A stretch of 15,101 nt of DNA, taken from the NCBI GenBank assembly GCA_002308635.1, contig DBWG01000007.1:7059-22159 (forward strand). Direction: 5' to 3'. The position numbers and the translations under genes were made by a program. This document shows, in pieces, positions 13,391-15,101 of this stretch. Each line of letters begins with the position of its first letter. Positions within the stretch are counted from its first letter, which is position 1. Source of the DNA: Ruminococcaceae bacterium UBA1244. Its GTDB lineage: Bacteria; Bacillota; Clostridia; Oscillospirales; Acutalibacteraceae. The notes beneath the pieces were generated by a model. The model saw nothing but the letters and a program-made list of their open reading frames with translations. It did not search any database and was not told the DNA's origin.

Positions 13391-13896
13391 GGCTTTTTAT
13401 ATGCGGCAACGATATCTCCGACAAAACATTCGTGCCAGTCGCTGTCGCCGTACCATTTTTCTATGAAGTCCTTTTCGATGAAACAATCCGGAGACATAGT
13501 CTGCTTGTAAAGCTTCCTGCAGACAAGCACAAGATCTGCTTCCGCAAAATACGGAGCTTTTTCGTCAAACACAGGTGTAAGTCCTGTAGCTTCGATCTTG
13601 TCGGTGTCACGTCCGGAATGTTTCCCGCAGAAGGCAAGCTCCTTCATATATTCACCGCCGAAAAATGAAAGAGTGTAATATTCATTATTGTCGATGAATT
13701 CAAGGGTGTAGCGGCTCTTTCTTATAAAGGTAAATGCAACGTTCCTGTTCCAGAGAACGCCCACACCGCCCCAGCTTGCCGTCATGGTATTAAAAGAATT
13801 TTCGCTTCCTGCCGTTACGAGTGACCACTGACTTCCTATCCTGTTAAAGAAATTGTCGTTCAATGTTTTGATATCAATTGCTTCAAAATTGCTCAT
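13387..13896 (-). CDS. Flavin reductase family protein (FMN-binding split barrel)
   Basis: 169 residues from ATG 13896. FNTMTASWGGVGVLWN (35-50) is the FMN-binding segment of the flavoredoxin/flavin reductase family, followed by FTFIRKSRYTLEFID and YYTLSFFGG, FCGKHSGRDTDK. Such proteins bind FMN and use NAD(P)H or a partner as electron donor; the physiological acceptor is unknown. GGAGG lies 7 bases before ATG 13896, and the longer frame from TTG 13911 would place that SD inside the gene, so the shorter form is used. It is the first gene of a two-gene operon with the YmfI-type reductase. A TATAAT (13934-13929 on the reverse strand) lies upstream without a good -35. Confidence 0.9.
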   Translation of the reverse strand: MSNFEAIDIKTLNDNFFNRIGSQWSLVTAGSENSFNTMTASWGGVGVLWNRNVAFTFIRKSRYTLEFIDNNEYYTLSFFGGEYMKELAFCGKHSGRDTDKIEATGLTPVFDEKAPYFAEADLVLVCRKLYKQTMSPDCFIEKDFIEKWYGDSDWHECFVGDIVAAYKKP

Positions 13897-14148
13897 TGCT
13901 GTTCCTCCCAAAATTATGTTGGTTACATTATATCATGTCCGAGGAAAAAATAGTATCTTAAAAAATGTATAATATACATTGATTTATGAATAAATGTATA
14001 ATTTGCAAAAACTGCCTGTAGAACTTTATACACAAATGAACGGAATAGTCCTGCTAAAAATTGCCATATCCAAAGAAATGTAGTAAAACCAAATAAAAAA
14101 CCTGTTCTTTATTGAAAGTTTGTTGATAAATATCCGAAAATCTTAGAT
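13897..14148. other. AT-rich divergent intergenic region with palindrome
   Basis: There is no gene here. It holds a possible -10 for the flavin reductase gene (13929-13934, reverse strand), a 17-base palindrome AATGTATA-A-TATACATT (13964-13980), and a further direct copy of AATGTATAAT at 13993-14002. The part from 14007 to 14148 shows nothing I can name. Confidence 0.5.
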
Positions 14149-14166
14149 TCTGAATAAATATTCAAA
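14149..14166 (+). promoter_or_regulatory. ARG box: ArgR/AhrC operator upstream of argG
   Basis: TCTGAATAAATATTCAAA fits every position of the published ARG-box consensus TNTGAATWWWWATTCANW. It ends 6 bases before the argG -35. A further TGAAT half-site lies at 14200-14204, at the -10/start region. Repression of arginine synthesis by ArgR with arginine is the expected meaning. Confidence 0.8.
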
Positions 14167-14172
14167 AAATCC

Positions 14173-14200
14173 TTGATTTTATACAAAAAACGTGTATAAT
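14173..14200 (+). promoter_or_regulatory. argG: SigA-type promoter and leader of argG
   Basis: TTGATT (14173-14178), 16 bases, TATAAT (14195-14200). The leader of about 44 bases carries a small hairpin CGGG (14212-14215), loop GAGGT, CCCG (14221-14224), well before the real SD GGAGG at 14238-14242. Confidence 0.75.
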
Positions 14201-14250
14201 GAATACTGTAACGGGGAGGTCCCGAAAATATTTTTACGGAGGTCATCATT

Positions 14251-15101
14251 ATGGGAGACATCAAAAAGGTAGTTCTTGCTTATTCAGGCGGACTTGATAC
14301 ATCAATCATCATTCCTTGGCTCAAGGAAAATTACGACAACTGCGAGGTTATCGCTGTTTCCGGCGACGTCGGACAGGGCACAGAGCTTGACGGTCTTGAA
14401 GAAAAGGCTATCAAGACAGGCGCTTCAAAGCTTTATATCGAAGACCTTAACAAGGAATTCATCGAGGAATATGTATTCCCGACAATAAAGGCTGACGCAG
14501 TTTATGAGAGCAAGTATCTTCTCGGCACATCCTTTGCACGACCGGTTATCGCAAAGAGAATAGTAGAGATCGCTCTTAAAGAAGGCGCTGACGCTATCTG
14601 CCACGGCTGCACAGGCAAGGGCAACGATCAGGTTCGTTTCGAGCTTGCTATAAAGGCTTTTGCTCCTGATATGAAGATCATCGCTCCCTGGAGAGAGTGG
14701 AACATCAAGTCACGTGACGAGGAGATCGACTACGCTGAGGCGCACAACATTCCCCTCAAGATCACAAGAGAAACAAACTATTCAAAAGACAAAAATATAT
14801 GGCACATTTCGCACGAAGGTCTTGACCTTGAAAATCCCGCAAACGAGCCTATGTACAACAAGGAAGGCTTCCTTGAGCTTGGCGTTTCTCCTGAGCAGGC
14901 TCCCGACAAGGCTACATACGTTACCATCTCATTCGAGAAGGGCGTTCCGGTAGCTGTTGACGGCGAGAAGCTTGGTTCCGTTGAGATCGTCAAGAAGCTC
15001 AATAAGCTCGGCGGCGAGAACGGTATCGGTATCTGCGACCTCGTAGAGAACAGACTTGTCGGTATGAAGTCAAGAGGCGTTTATGAGACTCCCGGCGGTA
15101 C
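14251..15101 (+). CDS. argG: Argininosuccinate synthase (3' end outside window)
   Basis: 283 codons of about 400 are present, starting MGDIKKVVLAYSGGLDTSI. The N-type PP-loop AYSGGLDTS (10-18), the VSGDVGQG segment, HGCTGKGNDQVRFE and the TSFARPVIAK region are all intact. The enzyme joins citrulline and aspartate using ATP in the penultimate step of arginine synthesis; it is cytoplasmic and tetrameric in the family. GGAGG lies 8 bases before ATG 14251. The upstream ARG box indicates arginine-dependent control. Usually argH follows; the window ends too early to see it. Confidence 0.97.
   Translation, partial: MGDIKKVVLAYSGGLDTSIIIPWLKENYDNCEVIAVSGDVGQGTELDGLEEKAIKTGASKLYIEDLNKEFIEEYVFPTIKADAVYESKYLLGTSFARPVIAKRIVEIALKEGADAICHGCTGKGNDQVRFELAIKAFAPDMKIIAPWREWNIKSRDEEIDYAEAHNIPLKITRETNYSKDKNIWHISHEGLDLENPANEPMYNKEGFLELGVSPEQAPDKATYVTISFEKGVPVAVDGEKLGSVEIVKKLNKLGGENGIGICDLVENRLVGMKSRGVYETPGG

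Overview
The window looks like a chromosomal segment of a spore-forming member of the Clostridia, most likely Ruminococcus-like (Oscillospiraceae). The reasons are a spoIIAA-spoIIAB-sigF operon, a sipL-spoIVA pair (the SipL type is clostridial), AT-rich intergenic DNA, strong GGAGG ribosome binding sites, and two secreted proteins with acidic linkers and C-terminal wall or membrane anchors. The species cannot be fixed from the sequence alone. No rRNA, tRNA, CRISPR array, insertion sequence or phage gene was seen.

Layout. (1) 1-3506, minus strand: the start of a cyclophilin-type peptidyl-prolyl isomerase with its own promoter (cut by the window edge), then a spore-coat operon in which sipL (SPOCS/DUF3794 plus LysM) is followed after 16 bases by spoIVA, behind a promoter that looks SigE-dependent. 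(2) 3573-5277, plus strand: a secreted acidic protein behind a consensus SigA promoter, then a 2-Cys glutathione peroxidase-type thiol peroxidase, each closed by a hairpin terminator. (3) 5286-6753, minus strand: spoIIAA, spoIIAB and sigF with overlapping reading frames, which switch on the forespore programme. (4) 6826-8547: a very small Bud32/RIO-like kinase (plus) facing a secreted surface protein (minus) with a GSFNGWG carbohydrate-binding-like domain and a VESSEEPV repeat. (5) 8548-9280: a long AT-rich gap containing a promoter followed directly by a hairpin, then a promoter for an HPr-like protein. (6) 9550-12583: an ABC-F ATPase (minus) divergent from an APH/choline-kinase-fold protein (plus). 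(7) 12659-13896, minus: a flavin reductase-family protein overlapping a short-chain dehydrogenase of the YmfI (EF-P 5-aminopentanone reductase) type. (8) 13897-15101, plus: argG, incomplete at the right edge, with a full match to the ArgR/AhrC operator consensus just upstream of its promoter.

How the genes fit together. Two of the blocks belong to sporulation: SpoIIAA/SpoIIAB/SigF control the first forespore sigma factor, and SipL/SpoIVA build the base of the coat around the forespore from the mother-cell side. The remaining genes are housekeeping, redox and surface functions with no clear common pathway. I found no convincing undescribed multi-gene system. The best leads are the sipL-spoIVA operon and its promoter, the promoter-hairpin module upstream of the HPr-like gene, the HPr-like protein without a phosphorylatable histidine, and the miniature kinase with its long leader.
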